From Collinsella sp. (GTDB lineage Bacteria; Actinomycetota; Coriobacteriia; Coriobacteriales; Coriobacteriaceae), in NCBI GenBank assembly GCA_019414055.1, contig DXMV01000002.1, positions 1-64,000 on the forward strand: a stretch of 64,000 nucleotides of DNA, in the 5' to 3' direction. Positions 15,505 through 23,777 of the stretch are shown piece after piece; the stretch's first letter is position 1; each line of letters starts with the position of its first letter. Under the pieces are notes generated by a model that was not told where the DNA came from, did not search any database, and saw only the letters and a list, made by a program, of their open reading frames with translations. The position numbers were made by a program, and so were the translations under genes.

Positions 15505-16547
15505 TGGATCCGAGCGTCTACATCCCCGCCTACTTGGAGCGCACCTATCTGGCGTCGCACCCCGAGCTCACCGATGCAGCACGCGAGCTTGTCCATAACG
15601 ACATCAGCGCAAACCCTCACAAGTATGCGCAGTCCGAGCATGCCCAGGCGCTGCTGTCCTATGCCGGTGTTCATCGTCACCTGCTCGACGAGCTCCATCG
15701 CATCGAGGACATGGGCAGCGACGAGGAGTTCGAGCAGACGCGCAATCGTCTGTTCGACGACATGCGCGATGAGCTGCTCAAGATCGTCCGCGTTGATGCA
15801 CTGGCCGTCGATGCCCAGTTGCTCGCCATCATCCTGGCGGACACGCCCGTCGATGCCTGCCTGGGTGACCTGATGAAGCTCGAGGCGAGCACGGCCGACT
15901 ACCTGCAACAGAGCGTGCCCGGGTTTGATATGGAGGCCCCGCACTATTGGGCCAATAATGTTTTGGCCGACGGTGTCACCGCAGCAGACCTTACCGTGAG
16001 CGAGCCTGCCCTTATCGGGTGGCTCCACACGCTCGAGGCCATCTCGCAGCTGTGCATGGCGAGCGCCCGCTACCGTGCTGCTGCCAACTACGCACGCCGT
16101 GTCCTTAAGGCGGAGGGCTATCCCACCCGGGCCGCCGGCACCGTGTTGCTTGCCCTCGCCCGCTTGGAAGACCAGGACGGCTTTTTTGCCCTGGCTCATC
16201 AGCTCGAGGAACAGATGGGGGCAGACGCACTCGAAAACTCTCCTTGGTACCTGCTCGCCCGCACGATTCTGCTGTTCAAAACAAACAAGATGCGCCCGGC
16301 GACGCGCGCGCTGCGTGAGTTCGCCAACCGTTGCGAGGGCGGCGCGTTCTTCTTGCTGAACCCCATGTACCAGACGCCGTATCTTCCCTGCCGACCCGAG
16401 CCGCGCGACCCCTGGGACCTCTCGCACCAGGCGGTTTGGGAAGCCGACGGCATTATCTCGGACACCCCCGACTTTGCCCCCTGGGCCAGCGCCTGCGAAG
16501 ACGTATCGCAGCTTGCCCAAGAATTTGCGCGCCGCTACGGCTTTTAG
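15504..16547 (+). CDS. second alpha-helical repeat protein (TPR/ST7-like), function unknown
   Basis: A 347-residue protein that starts within the stop codon of the previous gene. Helical pairs include ISQLCMASARYRAAANYARR, followed by VLKAEGYPTRAAGTVLLALA and SPWYLLARTILLFKTNKMRP. A C-terminal NPMYQTPYLPCRPEPRDPWD segment parallels the C-terminal proline-rich stretch of ST7-like TPR proteins. It shares overall architecture with the upstream protein and may be a distant paralogue. No signal peptide is present. Only 45 bases separate it from the MurT-GatD gene, so the three may form one transcript. Confidence 0.6.
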   Translation: MDPSVYIPAYLERTYLASHPELTDAARELVHNDISANPHKYAQSEHAQALLSYAGVHRHLLDELHRIEDMGSDEEFEQTRNRLFDDMRDELLKIVRVDALAVDAQLLAIILADTPVDACLGDLMKLEASTADYLQQSVPGFDMEAPHYWANNVLADGVTAADLTVSEPALIGWLHTLEAISQLCMASARYRAAANYARRVLKAEGYPTRAAGTVLLALARLEDQDGFFALAHQLEEQMGADALENSPWYLLARTILLFKTNKMRPATRALREFANRCEGGAFFLLNPMYQTPYLPCRPEPRDPWDLSHQAVWEADGIISDTPDFAPWASACEDVSQLAQEFARRYGF

Positions 16548-16592
16548 CGACGCGATCGCCCCGACCATGTCATCTATGTTAGGAACGGCTTC

Positions 16593-18770
16593 ATGAACCT
16601 CCGCTCATCTCTCGCCTGCACCTCGAGCGATATCGCCCGCTGGGGACTGCGTTCTGTCCTCAAACGCCAGGGTGGCGTTCTTCCCGGCCGCATCGCCATG
16701 AAGATCGACCCCGAGCTGCTAAGCGACCTCGCGAGCCTGGTCGACCGCAGCGTGGTGATTACCGGTACTAATGGCAAGACCACCACATCCAACCTCATCG
16801 CCGACGCCGTTGCTGCCAGCGGTGCTACCGTGGTGTGCAACCGTGCCGGCAACAATATGGAGCCGGGCGTAGTGGGCGCGTTACTCGAGGCGCGCGGCAA
16901 CCTTAAGCGAACCGCCAGCAGCAAGCGCGTAGGCGTCTTTGAGTGCGACGAGCTCTACACGGTGCGCGTCCTACCCAAGCTCAAGCCGACCTACTTTGTG
17001 CTGCTCAACCTGTTCCGCGACCAGCTGGACCGCTACGGCGAGATCGACCACACCCAGGACGTCATCGCCCATGCCTTGGAGCTCTCTCCGGCAACAACGC
17101 TCATCTACAACGCAGACGACCCGCTTTGTGCCGCGATCGCCGCCCGCGTTCCCAATGCAAGCATCGCCTTTGGTATCGACGGCGCCACGGGCACCGAGTC
17201 CGATCGCATTAGCGACTCGCGTTTTTGCTCACAGTGCAACGCACCGTTGGAGTACGACTATGTGCAGTACGGACAGCTTGGCGCATACCATTGCCCCTCG
17301 TGCGGCTGGGCCCGCCCTGCGCTTGTCCGTCGCGTGACGGGCGTGGAGCTCGGCTGCGACGGCTACGACTTTGACCTGGTCTTTGGACCCGATACCGACG
17401 CACCTGCAACGCACATCGCCACACGCTACAACGGCCTGTACATGGTCTACAACATTGCCGCCGCCTTCTTTGCGGCGCGCGAGATGGGCGTGGACGCGGC
17501 GCATCTGCAGCCCACGCTCGATGCCTACGTCCCCGCCGGCGGACGCATGGGCCGCTGGAACATTGCCAGCCGCACCGTCGAGGCAAACCTGGCAAAGAAT
17601 CCCGTAGGCTTCGATCGACAAATCCAGTCCATCAAGACGGCAGGCGGCAGACTCTGCGCTTTCTTCCTCAACGACAACGATGCTGACGGCCACGATGTAT
17701 CGTGGATCTACGACGTCGACTTCGAGCGCATCGCCGACACGCCGGGTCTTGTCGCCTTTGCCGGCGGCACACGCGCGCACGACATGCAGGTGCGCCTCAA
17801 GTACGCCGGCATCGATGCCACGATTATCTCGAATGTCGAGCAGGCGATTGGTGCCGTGGCAGACGAGGCCGCCGGCGACACTTTCTATGCCGTCGCCAAC
17901 TACACGGCCTTTCCGCCGCTGGTCAAGGAACTCGACGGACTCAAAGGCACCGATACGAACTCGGTAGCCTCCCACGCCGTAACGCGCGCCGATGGCAGCG
18001 CTGTCCCCACCGATATTGCGCCGGTCGAGCTTTCGCGCCCGCTGCGCATCGTCTATCTGTACCCCGATGCCCTCAACCTCTATGCCGACGGCGGCAACGT
18101 CATTGCCCTCGAGCGCCGCTGCGCCTGGCGCGGCATCCCCGTTCGCGTGGACGAGGTCCGTATGGGCGAAACGCTCGATCTGCATGATGCCGATATCGTC
18201 ATGATGGGCGGCGGCTCCGATCGCGACCAGCTGGCTGTGGCGCACGAGCTGCTCGCTCAAAAAGACAAGGTTGCGGCCTATGTTGAGGATGGCGGCGCAC
18301 TGCTTGCCATCTGTGGCGGCTATCAGCTGCTCGGCCGTTCGTACTATATGGGCGAGGACCGCATCGAGGGTCTGGGCGTCATTGCCGCCGAAACCGTACG
18401 CGGCTCCGACCGCCTGATCGGCAACGTCGCCGTTAAGACCGACCTGGCACCCGAGCCCTTTGTGGGATTCGAGAACCATGGCGGCCGCACCCTGCTCGAT
18501 ACAGAGGCCACGCCGCTCGGAACATCCGTCGTCGCGGGCACCGGCAACAACGGCGACGATGGTTTTGAGGGCCTCGTCTACAAGGGCGTCATCGGCACGT
18601 ACCTGCACGGACCGGCACTGCCCAAGAACCCCAAGCTCGCCGACTGGCTCATTACCCACGCCCTCGAGCGCCGCGGCGATGCGCAGGCCGCAGCCGTGCT
18701 GCCGCTCGAGCCCCTCGACGACACCTACGAGCACGCCGCTCACGACGCCGCGATGAAACTCCTCCCCTAA
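16593..18770 (+). CDS. murT-gatD: fused lipid II isoglutaminyl synthase (MurT-GatD)
   Basis: Amidates the alpha-carboxyl of D-glutamate in lipid II using glutamine, giving D-isoglutamine in the peptidoglycan stem. The 725-residue protein joins two subunits normally encoded by separate genes. Residues about 1-455 are MurT: Mur-ligase P-loop GTNGKTTT at 58-65, a zinc ribbon with C212, C215, C234 and C237, and DGHDVSWIYD with a candidate catalytic Asp near 368. After a linker of about 25 residues, residues about 480-725 are GatD: nucleophile C574 in AICGGYQLLG and H672 in GTYLHGP. Catalytic residues of both halves look intact. ATG 16593 is preceded by AGGAACGG. It is closely downstream of two helical-repeat genes. 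Confidence 0.93.
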   Translation: MNLRSSLACTSSDIARWGLRSVLKRQGGVLPGRIAMKIDPELLSDLASLVDRSVVITGTNGKTTTSNLIADAVAASGATVVCNRAGNNMEPGVVGALLEARGNLKRTASSKRVGVFECDELYTVRVLPKLKPTYFVLLNLFRDQLDRYGEIDHTQDVIAHALELSPATTLIYNADDPLCAAIAARVPNASIAFGIDGATGTESDRISDSRFCSQCNAPLEYDYVQYGQLGAYHCPSCGWARPALVRRVTGVELGCDGYDFDLVFGPDTDAPATHIATRYNGLYMVYNIAAAFFAAREMGVDAAHLQPTLDAYVPAGGRMGRWNIASRTVEANLAKNPVGFDRQIQSIKTAGGRLCAFFLNDNDADGHDVSWIYDVDFERIADTPGLVAFAGGTRAHDMQVRLKYAGIDATIISNVEQAIGAVADEAAGDTFYAVANYTAFPPLVKELDGLKGTDTNSVASHAVTRADGSAVPTDIAPVELSRPLRIVYLYPDALNLYADGGNVIALERRCAWRGIPVRVDEVRMGETLDLHDADIVMMGGGSDRDQLAVAHELLAQKDKVAAYVEDGGALLAICGGYQLLGRSYYMGEDRIEGLGVIAAETVRGSDRLIGNVAVKTDLAPEPFVGFENHGGRTLLDTEATPLGTSVVAGTGNNGDDGFEGLVYKGVIGTYLHGPALPKNPKLADWLITHALERRGDAQAAAVLPLEPLDDTYEHAAHDAAMKLLP

Positions 18771-18776
18771 CACCCC

Positions 18777-18811
18777 ACCACCACAAAGGGGACAGGCACC
18801 TTTGTGGTGGT
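18777..18811. repeat. F1-family intergenic palindrome
   Basis: ACCACCACAAAGG and CCTTTGTGGTGGT are perfect 13-bp arms around GGACAGGCA. The same arm type recurs at 55085, 56047 and 57619, with a variant at 46252. This copy is in the opposite orientation to those at 55-58 kb (loop reads GGACAGGCA instead of TGCCTGTCC). It lies between murT-gatD and tRNA-Glu and could also act as a terminator. Confidence 0.75.
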
Positions 18812-18870
18812 TTTCCAGTTTGCCAACGATATACGCGCCGGCAAAAAAGTCTGCTATACTCTTTCCCGCT

Positions 18871-18947
18871 GTCCCCATCGTCTAGCGGCCAAGGACGCCA
18901 CCCTTTCAAGGTGGATATCGCGGGTTCGAATCCCGCTGGGGGCACCA
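18871..18947 (+). tRNA. tRNA-Glu (UUC anticodon)
   Basis: The cloverleaf is clear. Acceptor GTCCCCA pairs with TGGGGGC and CCA is encoded. The anticodon arm CCACC-CTTTCAA-GGTGG puts TTC at 18905-18907, and the T-arm contains GGTTCGAATCC. An extended -10 (TGCTATACT, 18852-18860) lies just upstream and a terminator just downstream. Confidence 0.96.
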
Positions 18948-18959
18948 TTTAAATTAAGA

Positions 18960-18990
18960 AGCCCGTTACCCCCGCGGTGACGGGCTTTTT
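18960..18990 (+). terminator. intrinsic terminator of tRNA-Glu
   Basis: AGCCCGTTACC pairs with GGTGACGGGCT (one G-U pair) and is followed by five T residues, 13 bases after the tRNA end. Confidence 0.85.
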
Positions 18991-19050
18991 GCTACCCATG
19001 TGCCGGGATTCGAACCCAACAGGTGCGGATTCCGGCATCTGCCGATGGAC

Positions 19051-19273
19051 CGTGTGCAAAAAATGGCAAATATGAGTACTGTTACCGATTTAGTAACAGC
19101 AAATTCGGCCTTTTTGATGGTGAATCAGATGTCAAATCAACAACCTGGTGCCCAGATTGAGCCAAACCTCAGCTATATACCTGGACATATGTGGTCTAAC
19201 TCGGCAAAAACTGCCATTTCGAGATGGCAGTAGTTTAGTGACAGTACTCATATTTGACGTTATTTGCCCACGA
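19051..19273. repeat. MITE-like element with terminal inverted repeats and inner hairpins
   Basis: Left arm CAAATATGAGTACTGTTAC (19067-19085) and right arm GTGACAGTACTCATATTTG (19238-19256) match at 18 of 19 positions when inverted. Similarity extends weakly outward (GTGTGCAAAAAA versus CGTGGGCAAATAA). Inside are the hairpins CTGTTAC/GTAACAG (19079-19099) and CTGCCAT/ATGGCAG (19211-19230). No ORF is present. The element fills the gap between the tRNA-Glu terminator and the glnA terminator and shares the GTGCAAAAA...GAGTA theme with the pair at 6411-6662. Confidence 0.55.
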
Positions 19274-19335
19274 CCCCTTATTGCGTTGGCAAATCAGTTG
19301 CAAAACGGACTCCAAATCGTCCTTCGCGAACAAAA

Positions 19336-19366
19336 AGCCGGGGCCCGCGCGATGCGGACCCCGGCT
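19336..19366 (-). terminator. intrinsic terminator of glnA
   Basis: Stem AGCCGGGGTCCGC/GCGGGCCCCGGCT (minus strand, one G-U pair) is followed by TTTTG reading leftward, about 30 bases beyond the glnA stop. Confidence 0.8.
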
Positions 19367-19395
19367 CAATACCATGACGATATGTCGGTTACGCT

Positions 19396-21483
19396 CTACA
19401 CGTAGAACAGGATGTCGTCGTAGGTCGGAACCGGCCAGTAGTCGGCGGCCACGATCTCTTCCATGGCGTCCACGGCGGCGCGCAGCGTATCCATAGCGGG
19501 AACGACCTCGTGCGCGTACACGTTGGCCTGCTCCTGGCCATCGAGGGTCTCGGCCTTCTGGTGCACGGCGTCGAGAGCCTTGATGGAATCGTTGATGGCG
19601 GTGATGCCGTTGCAGAGCTTGTTGAGCGTGTTCTGCTCGCACTGCATGGCAGCGTCGGCACCGGCGGCGCGGATTGTCTCCAGGCCCTTAGCGACCTTGG
19701 TGGCATAGGCGGTGATGACCGGGCGATAGGTACGACGTGCCTCGCGAATCATCGTGGTAGCCTCGATGTTCATGAGCTTGTTGTACTTCTCGAGCTTGCA
19801 GTCGTAGCGGCACTGGGCCTCGGCGCGGGTCAGAACGCCCGTCTCCTCAAAGAGCGCGATGGCCTTATCGGAAACAAAGGCAGGCAGTGCGTCGGCCGTG
19901 GTCTTGTTGTTGGCAAGGCCGCGCTTCTCGGCCTCGACGGGCCACTCGTCGGAGTAGCCGTCGCCGGAGAACAGGATGCGCTGGTGATCGGTCAGGACCT
20001 TCTTGCAGTACTCGAGCGCAGCGTCCTGGAATTTGTCCTCGGGCGTGCCCTCAAGTGCATCGGCAAAGGACTTGAGCGACTTGGCCACGGCAGCATCGAG
20101 CACCAGGTTGGAGTCGGAGACGTTCTGCTCGGAGCCGCAGGCACGGAACTCAAACTTGTTGCCGGTGAAAGCGAACGGGGAGGTGCGGTTGCGGTCGGTG
20201 TTGTCCTGCATCAGCTTGGGCAGGGTGTCGGCGCCCAGGTCGAGCACGCCGCGCGTGGCGTGGACGGAAGCCTTGCCGTCGATGATCTTCTCGACGACCT
20301 CGGTAAGCTGGTCGCCCAGGAAGATGGACATAATCGCCGGAGGAGCCTCGTTGGCGCCCAGACGGTGGTCATTGCCGGCCGAAGCGACGGAAGCGCGCAG
20401 GAGCTCCTGATAGTTGTCGACGGCCTCGATCACCGCGGTGAGGAAGACGATGAACTGCAGGTTGTCGAGCGGGGTGTCGCCCGGATCGAGCAGGTTCTCG
20501 GACTCGGTGCCGAGCGACCAGTTGTTGTGCTTGCCCGAACCGTTGATGCCCTCGAACGGCTTCTCATGCAGCAGGCAGACCAGATCGTGGCGGGAGGCGA
20601 TGAGCTTCATCTTCTCCATCATGACCAGGTTCTGGTCGATGGCCTCGTTGACCTCGCCGTAGACGGGGGCGAGCTCATGCTGGCAGGGAGCGACCTCGTT
20701 GTGCTTGGTCTTGGCGGGAATGCCGAGCGCCCACAGCTCGTTGTCCAGGTCCTTCATATAGGCCGAGACGGTGGGGCGGATAGCGCCAAAGTAGTGCTCC
20801 TCGAGCTCCTGGCCCTTGCAGGGAGCGGCGCCAAAGAGGGTGCGACCGGTGATGACCAGGTCCTTGCGCTTGCGGTAGGCGTCCTTCTTGATCAGGAAGT
20901 ACTCCTGCTCGTCGCCCACGGAAGGAACGACCTTCTTGGGGGTCTTACCAAAGAGGGCGAGAACGCGCTTGGACTCACGCGAGAGCGCGGTCATGGAGCG
21001 CAGCAGCGGGGTCTTCTTGTCCAGGGCCTCGCCCGTGTAGGAGCAGAACGCCGTGGGGATGCACAGGACGTCGTCCTTGATAAAGGCGGGGCTGGTGGGA
21101 TCCCAGGCGGTGTAGCCGCGGGCCTCGAAGGTGGCGCGCAGGCCGCCGTTGGGGAAGCTGGAGGCATCCGGCTCGCCCTGGATGAGGTTCTTACCCGTGA
21201 ACTTGGTAATGGCGGTGCCGTCGTGGTTGGGCTCGAGGAAGCTGTCGTGCTTCTCGGAAGTGATGCCCGAAAGCGGCTGGAACCAGTGCGCGTAGTGCGT
21301 AGCGCCCTTGGAGATGGCCCACACCTTCATGGCGTGGGCAACGGCGTTGGCCACATCCAGATCGAGCGGCTCACCATCCTCGAGGGTTGCAGCAAGGCGC
21401 TTCCAAATGTCCTTGGGGAGGTAGTCCTTCATGACTTCCTCAGAGAACACCATGGTCCCGAAGCGGTCAGTAAGTTCGGCCAT
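19396..21483 (-). CDS. glnA: type III glutamine synthetase
   Basis: Makes glutamine from glutamate and ammonia. At 695 residues it is far longer than GlnA types I and II and fits type III (GlnN), which is common in anaerobes. It starts MAELTDRFGTMVFSEEVMKD. Visible blocks include HWFQPLSGITSEKHDSFLEP, KTKHNEVAPCQHELAPVYGE, GINGSGKHNNWSLGTESENL, and the C-terminal NRTSPFAFTGNKFEFRACGS. ATG 21483 follows GAAGGGAG at good spacing; a longer in-frame start at 21546 adds a non-conserved leader. The gene is monocistronic with its own terminator. It supplies glutamine for the amidotransferases in this window only in the general sense. Confidence 0.95.
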   Translation of the reverse strand: MAELTDRFGTMVFSEEVMKDYLPKDIWKRLAATLEDGEPLDLDVANAVAHAMKVWAISKGATHYAHWFQPLSGITSEKHDSFLEPNHDGTAITKFTGKNLIQGEPDASSFPNGGLRATFEARGYTAWDPTSPAFIKDDVLCIPTAFCSYTGEALDKKTPLLRSMTALSRESKRVLALFGKTPKKVVPSVGDEQEYFLIKKDAYRKRKDLVITGRTLFGAAPCKGQELEEHYFGAIRPTVSAYMKDLDNELWALGIPAKTKHNEVAPCQHELAPVYGEVNEAIDQNLVMMEKMKLIASRHDLVCLLHEKPFEGINGSGKHNNWSLGTESENLLDPGDTPLDNLQFIVFLTAVIEAVDNYQELLRASVASAGNDHRLGANEAPPAIMSIFLGDQLTEVVEKIIDGKASVHATRGVLDLGADTLPKLMQDNTDRNRTSPFAFTGNKFEFRACGSEQNVSDSNLVLDAAVAKSLKSFADALEGTPEDKFQDAALEYCKKVLTDHQRILFSGDGYSDEWPVEAEKRGLANNKTTADALPAFVSDKAIALFEETGVLTRAEAQCRYDCKLEKYNKLMNIEATTMIREARRTYRPVITAYATKVAKGLETIRAAGADAAMQCEQNTLNKLCNGITAINDSIKALDAVHQKAETLDGQEQANVYAHEVVPAMDTLRAAVDAMEEIVAADYWPVPTYDDILFYV

Positions 21484-21707
21484 ACGGAACTCCCTTCGTA
21501 TCGGCACCGCGCGAGAAGCGGTGTTGATTACTAACGAACGAGTCATAGCTTAGGCTCGCCGTGTTTCCGCGACATTACCGTTATGTTGCTGTCGCGAAAC
21601 CAATCAATGAGGTTACCGCATCATGACAGCATTGCCACCCTTAACAGCCAATGAACTGTATAAATTGCAGACCTCCCCGCACGGTGTAAGAGTAGTCAAT
21701 TAGGGAC

Positions 21708-21783
21708 GGGGCTATTTTAGCTGCCTCGGCTGCCAGCGCTAGCGTTTTGCCTGACTGACGGTCGAGGTAGCTAAAATGGCCCC
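21708..21783. repeat. long intergenic inverted repeat upstream of glnA
   Basis: 21-bp arms (21708-21728 and 21763-21783) match at 19 of 21 positions: GGGGCTATTTTAGCTGCCTC against CGAGGTAGCTAAAATGGCCC inverted. The spacer is 34 bases. The right arm overlaps the terminator that follows. The rest of the 433-base gap between glnA and the beta-glucosidase gene holds no recognisable ORF; a glnA promoter presumably lies between 21490 and 21700. Confidence 0.55.
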
Positions 21784-21807
21784 GCCGGGAACACTCCCGA
21801 CGGGGCC
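21778..21807 (-). terminator. probable terminator of the PTS/beta-glucosidase operon
   Basis: Stem GGCCCCGTCGGGA/TCCCGGCGGGGCC with a 4-base loop is followed on the minus strand by ATTTTAGC, about 110 bases beyond the stop of the last gene. Confidence 0.6.
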
Positions 21808-21916
21808 ATGATCAACAGCACCCTATGCGAACCCGTTTGCCGCTACAGGCAGACGCCGTCTTTCCAGATACCGATCTCGCGACAGCCGCGGCGCCGCAAT
21901 AGCATGGGCCACCAAA

Positions 21917-23356
21917 TTAATCCAGGTCGGCTCCGTTAGTCTCGATCACGTGCTTGGCCCAGTAGTAGCTGTCCTTGAGGACGCGCTTGCCGGTACCGTG
22001 GCCGTAGTCATCGCGATCGACGTAGATAAAGCCGTAGCGCTTGGACATCTCGGAGCTCGAGCAGCTCACAATATCGATGGGGCCCCAAGCGTAGTAGCCG
22101 CGCACGTCGACGCCGTCCGCGATGGCCTCGCGCACCTGCTCAAGGTGCGCACGGTAGAAGTCGACACGATACGGATCGTGAACGGTCCCGTCCTCCTCGA
22201 GCGTGTCGTAGCAGCCCACGCCGTTCTCGGTAATGTAGATGGGCTTGCGGTAGCGATCCCAGTACGCGTTGAGCGTAAAGCGCAGGCCGAGGGGGTCGAT
22301 GCACCAGCCCCACGGATTCGCCGGCAGCTCCTTGTTGCGTTTGGCGTCGTAACCGTCCTCAAACGATTCCTTGCTCACCACGCGCACGTAGTAGTAGGAG
22401 AACGTGCAGAAATCGGCCGTGTTGCGCAGGTCCTCGATATCCTGGTCGGAGATCTGGACCTTGATGCCGTTGTCCTCCCAAAAGCGGTATGCGGATCCGG
22501 GAACCTCGCCGCGCAGCAGCACATCCGAGAAGAAGAACTGCATCTGGTTGAAGCGCAGCGTCGCGAGCGCGTCCTCGGGTTTGCACGAAGCTGCATACGA
22601 GGGACCACCGCAGAGCATCATGCCGATCTGCATCTCAGGATGGTGCTCATGGGCATAGCGCGTCGCGCGACCGCATGCAACCATCTCGTTCATGACCGCC
22701 TGGTACTTTGCAGAAGGCAGATCGTCGACCTTGTCCTCGGCAACGCCCAGATGGTTAAAGGACTCATGCTCGATCAGGTTGATCTGGTTGACCAGAATCC
22801 AGTACTTGACCTTGCCGGCATATCGGTCAAACACGACCTTGCAGTAGCGCTCAAAGCAATCGATCGTCTCGCGCGAGTACCAGCCCGTATAGGAGAGGGT
22901 AAGGTTGATGGGCATCTCGTAATGCGAGAGCGTGACCATCGGCTCCATGCCGAGCTCGATCATCTTGTCAAAGAGCCGGTCGTAGAACGCAAGGCCTTCC
23001 TCGTTGGGCTCCGCATCGTCGCCGTTGGGGAAGATGCGCGACCACGCGATCGAGGTCCTAAAGGTGTTGAGCCCCATATCGGCAAGCAGCTCAAGGTCCT
23101 CAGGGTAGGTATGGTAAAAATCGATACCCTCGCGCTTGGGGAAGATGCGGTCCTCGCTCTCGAGTGCTTCCTTGATAAACGTCGTGGTGATCTCGCGGTT
23201 GTGCTTCTCACCGATGGGGACATCGTCGCGAAACTCGTTGATATCCGCCACGCTCGGAGCCTTGCCGTCGACGTCCCATGCGCCCTCGCACTGGTTGGCG
23301 GCAACGGCGCCGCCCCACAAAAAGCCCTCGGGAAACGTGCGGGGAACCTTATGCAT
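21917..23356 (-). CDS. 6-phospho-beta-glucosidase (glycoside hydrolase family 1)
   Basis: Hydrolyses phosphorylated beta-glucosides delivered by the PTS encoded just upstream. The 479-residue protein has the GH1 N-terminal signature FPEGFLWGGAVAANQCEGAW, the DLELLADMGLNTFRTSIAWS block, and the C-terminal nucleophile motif YITENG (PIYITENGVGCYD). The acid/base region YWILVNQINL has NQ where family members usually have NE, as in the phospho-glucosidase TxNE motif; this departure needs confirming from reads. ATG 23356 overlaps the IIA gene by 8 bases, showing operon coupling. It is the last gene of the operon. Confidence 0.9.
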   Translation of the reverse strand: MHKVPRTFPEGFLWGGAVAANQCEGAWDVDGKAPSVADINEFRDDVPIGEKHNREITTTFIKEALESEDRIFPKREGIDFYHTYPEDLELLADMGLNTFRTSIAWSRIFPNGDDAEPNEEGLAFYDRLFDKMIELGMEPMVTLSHYEMPINLTLSYTGWYSRETIDCFERYCKVVFDRYAGKVKYWILVNQINLIEHESFNHLGVAEDKVDDLPSAKYQAVMNEMVACGRATRYAHEHHPEMQIGMMLCGGPSYAASCKPEDALATLRFNQMQFFFSDVLLRGEVPGSAYRFWEDNGIKVQISDQDIEDLRNTADFCTFSYYYVRVVSKESFEDGYDAKRNKELPANPWGWCIDPLGLRFTLNAYWDRYRKPIYITENGVGCYDTLEEDGTVHDPYRVDFYRAHLEQVREAIADGVDVRGYYAWGPIDIVSCSSSEMSKRYGFIYVDRDDYGHGTGKRVLKDSYYWAKHVIETNGADLD

Positions 23357-23699
23357 GGCTCTCCCCTCCCTCAAGCGCGCTCAGGCGGGCATCGAGGCTC
23401 TTGCAGATCTTGAGGATCTGCTTGGTGATCACGATTTCGGAGTTGACCGTCATCAGGTGATCTTGGGCGTGGGTGAACAGCAGCGAGTACTCCTGCTCCC
23501 CGCCGGCGGCCTCCTCCTGAATCGCATCGGTCTGCGTTTTGTGGGCGGCGGTGATCTTCTCGTGCGCGAGCTTCATCTTGTCCTCGGCAGCAGCAAAGTC
23601 CCACTGGGCCATAGCCTCGAGCGCGTCTTTGTTTGCAAGGCGGGCGTCGCCGGCGTTGAGCACGATGGACATTGCCGCCTGGATCTTATCGTCAGTCAT
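23349..23699 (-). CDS. PTS lactose/cellobiose-family IIA component
   Basis: Phosphocarrier of the cellobiose-type PTS. The 116-residue helical protein matches the IIA-Lac/Cel fold: MSIVLNAGDARLANKDALEA, a central amphipathic stretch, and LLFTHAQDHLMTVNSEIVIT, which contains the phosphorylated histidine region. It overlaps the downstream phospho-beta-glucosidase gene by 8 bases and follows the IIC gene by 78 bases. The IIB-IIC-IIA-GH1 order is that of a compact aryl-beta-glucoside or cellobiose utilisation operon. Confidence 0.9.
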   Translation of the reverse strand: MTDDKIQAAMSIVLNAGDARLANKDALEAMAQWDFAAAEDKMKLAHEKITAAHKTQTDAIQEEAAGGEQEYSLLFTHAQDHLMTVNSEIVITKQILKICKSLDARLSALEGGESHA

Positions 23700-23777
23700 G
23701 ATGTAACATTCCTTACTTGAGCAGGGCAGACAGGGCGTCGCGCCGCGCCTGCCCAGAAAACAATACGTACCGTCCGC

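Noticed and set aside
18652..18948. Minus-strand frame with PPAGFEPAIST
   Set aside because: This is a translation of the reverse strand of tRNA-Glu and of murT-gatD; such GFEPAIST strings are a known artefact of tRNA genes.
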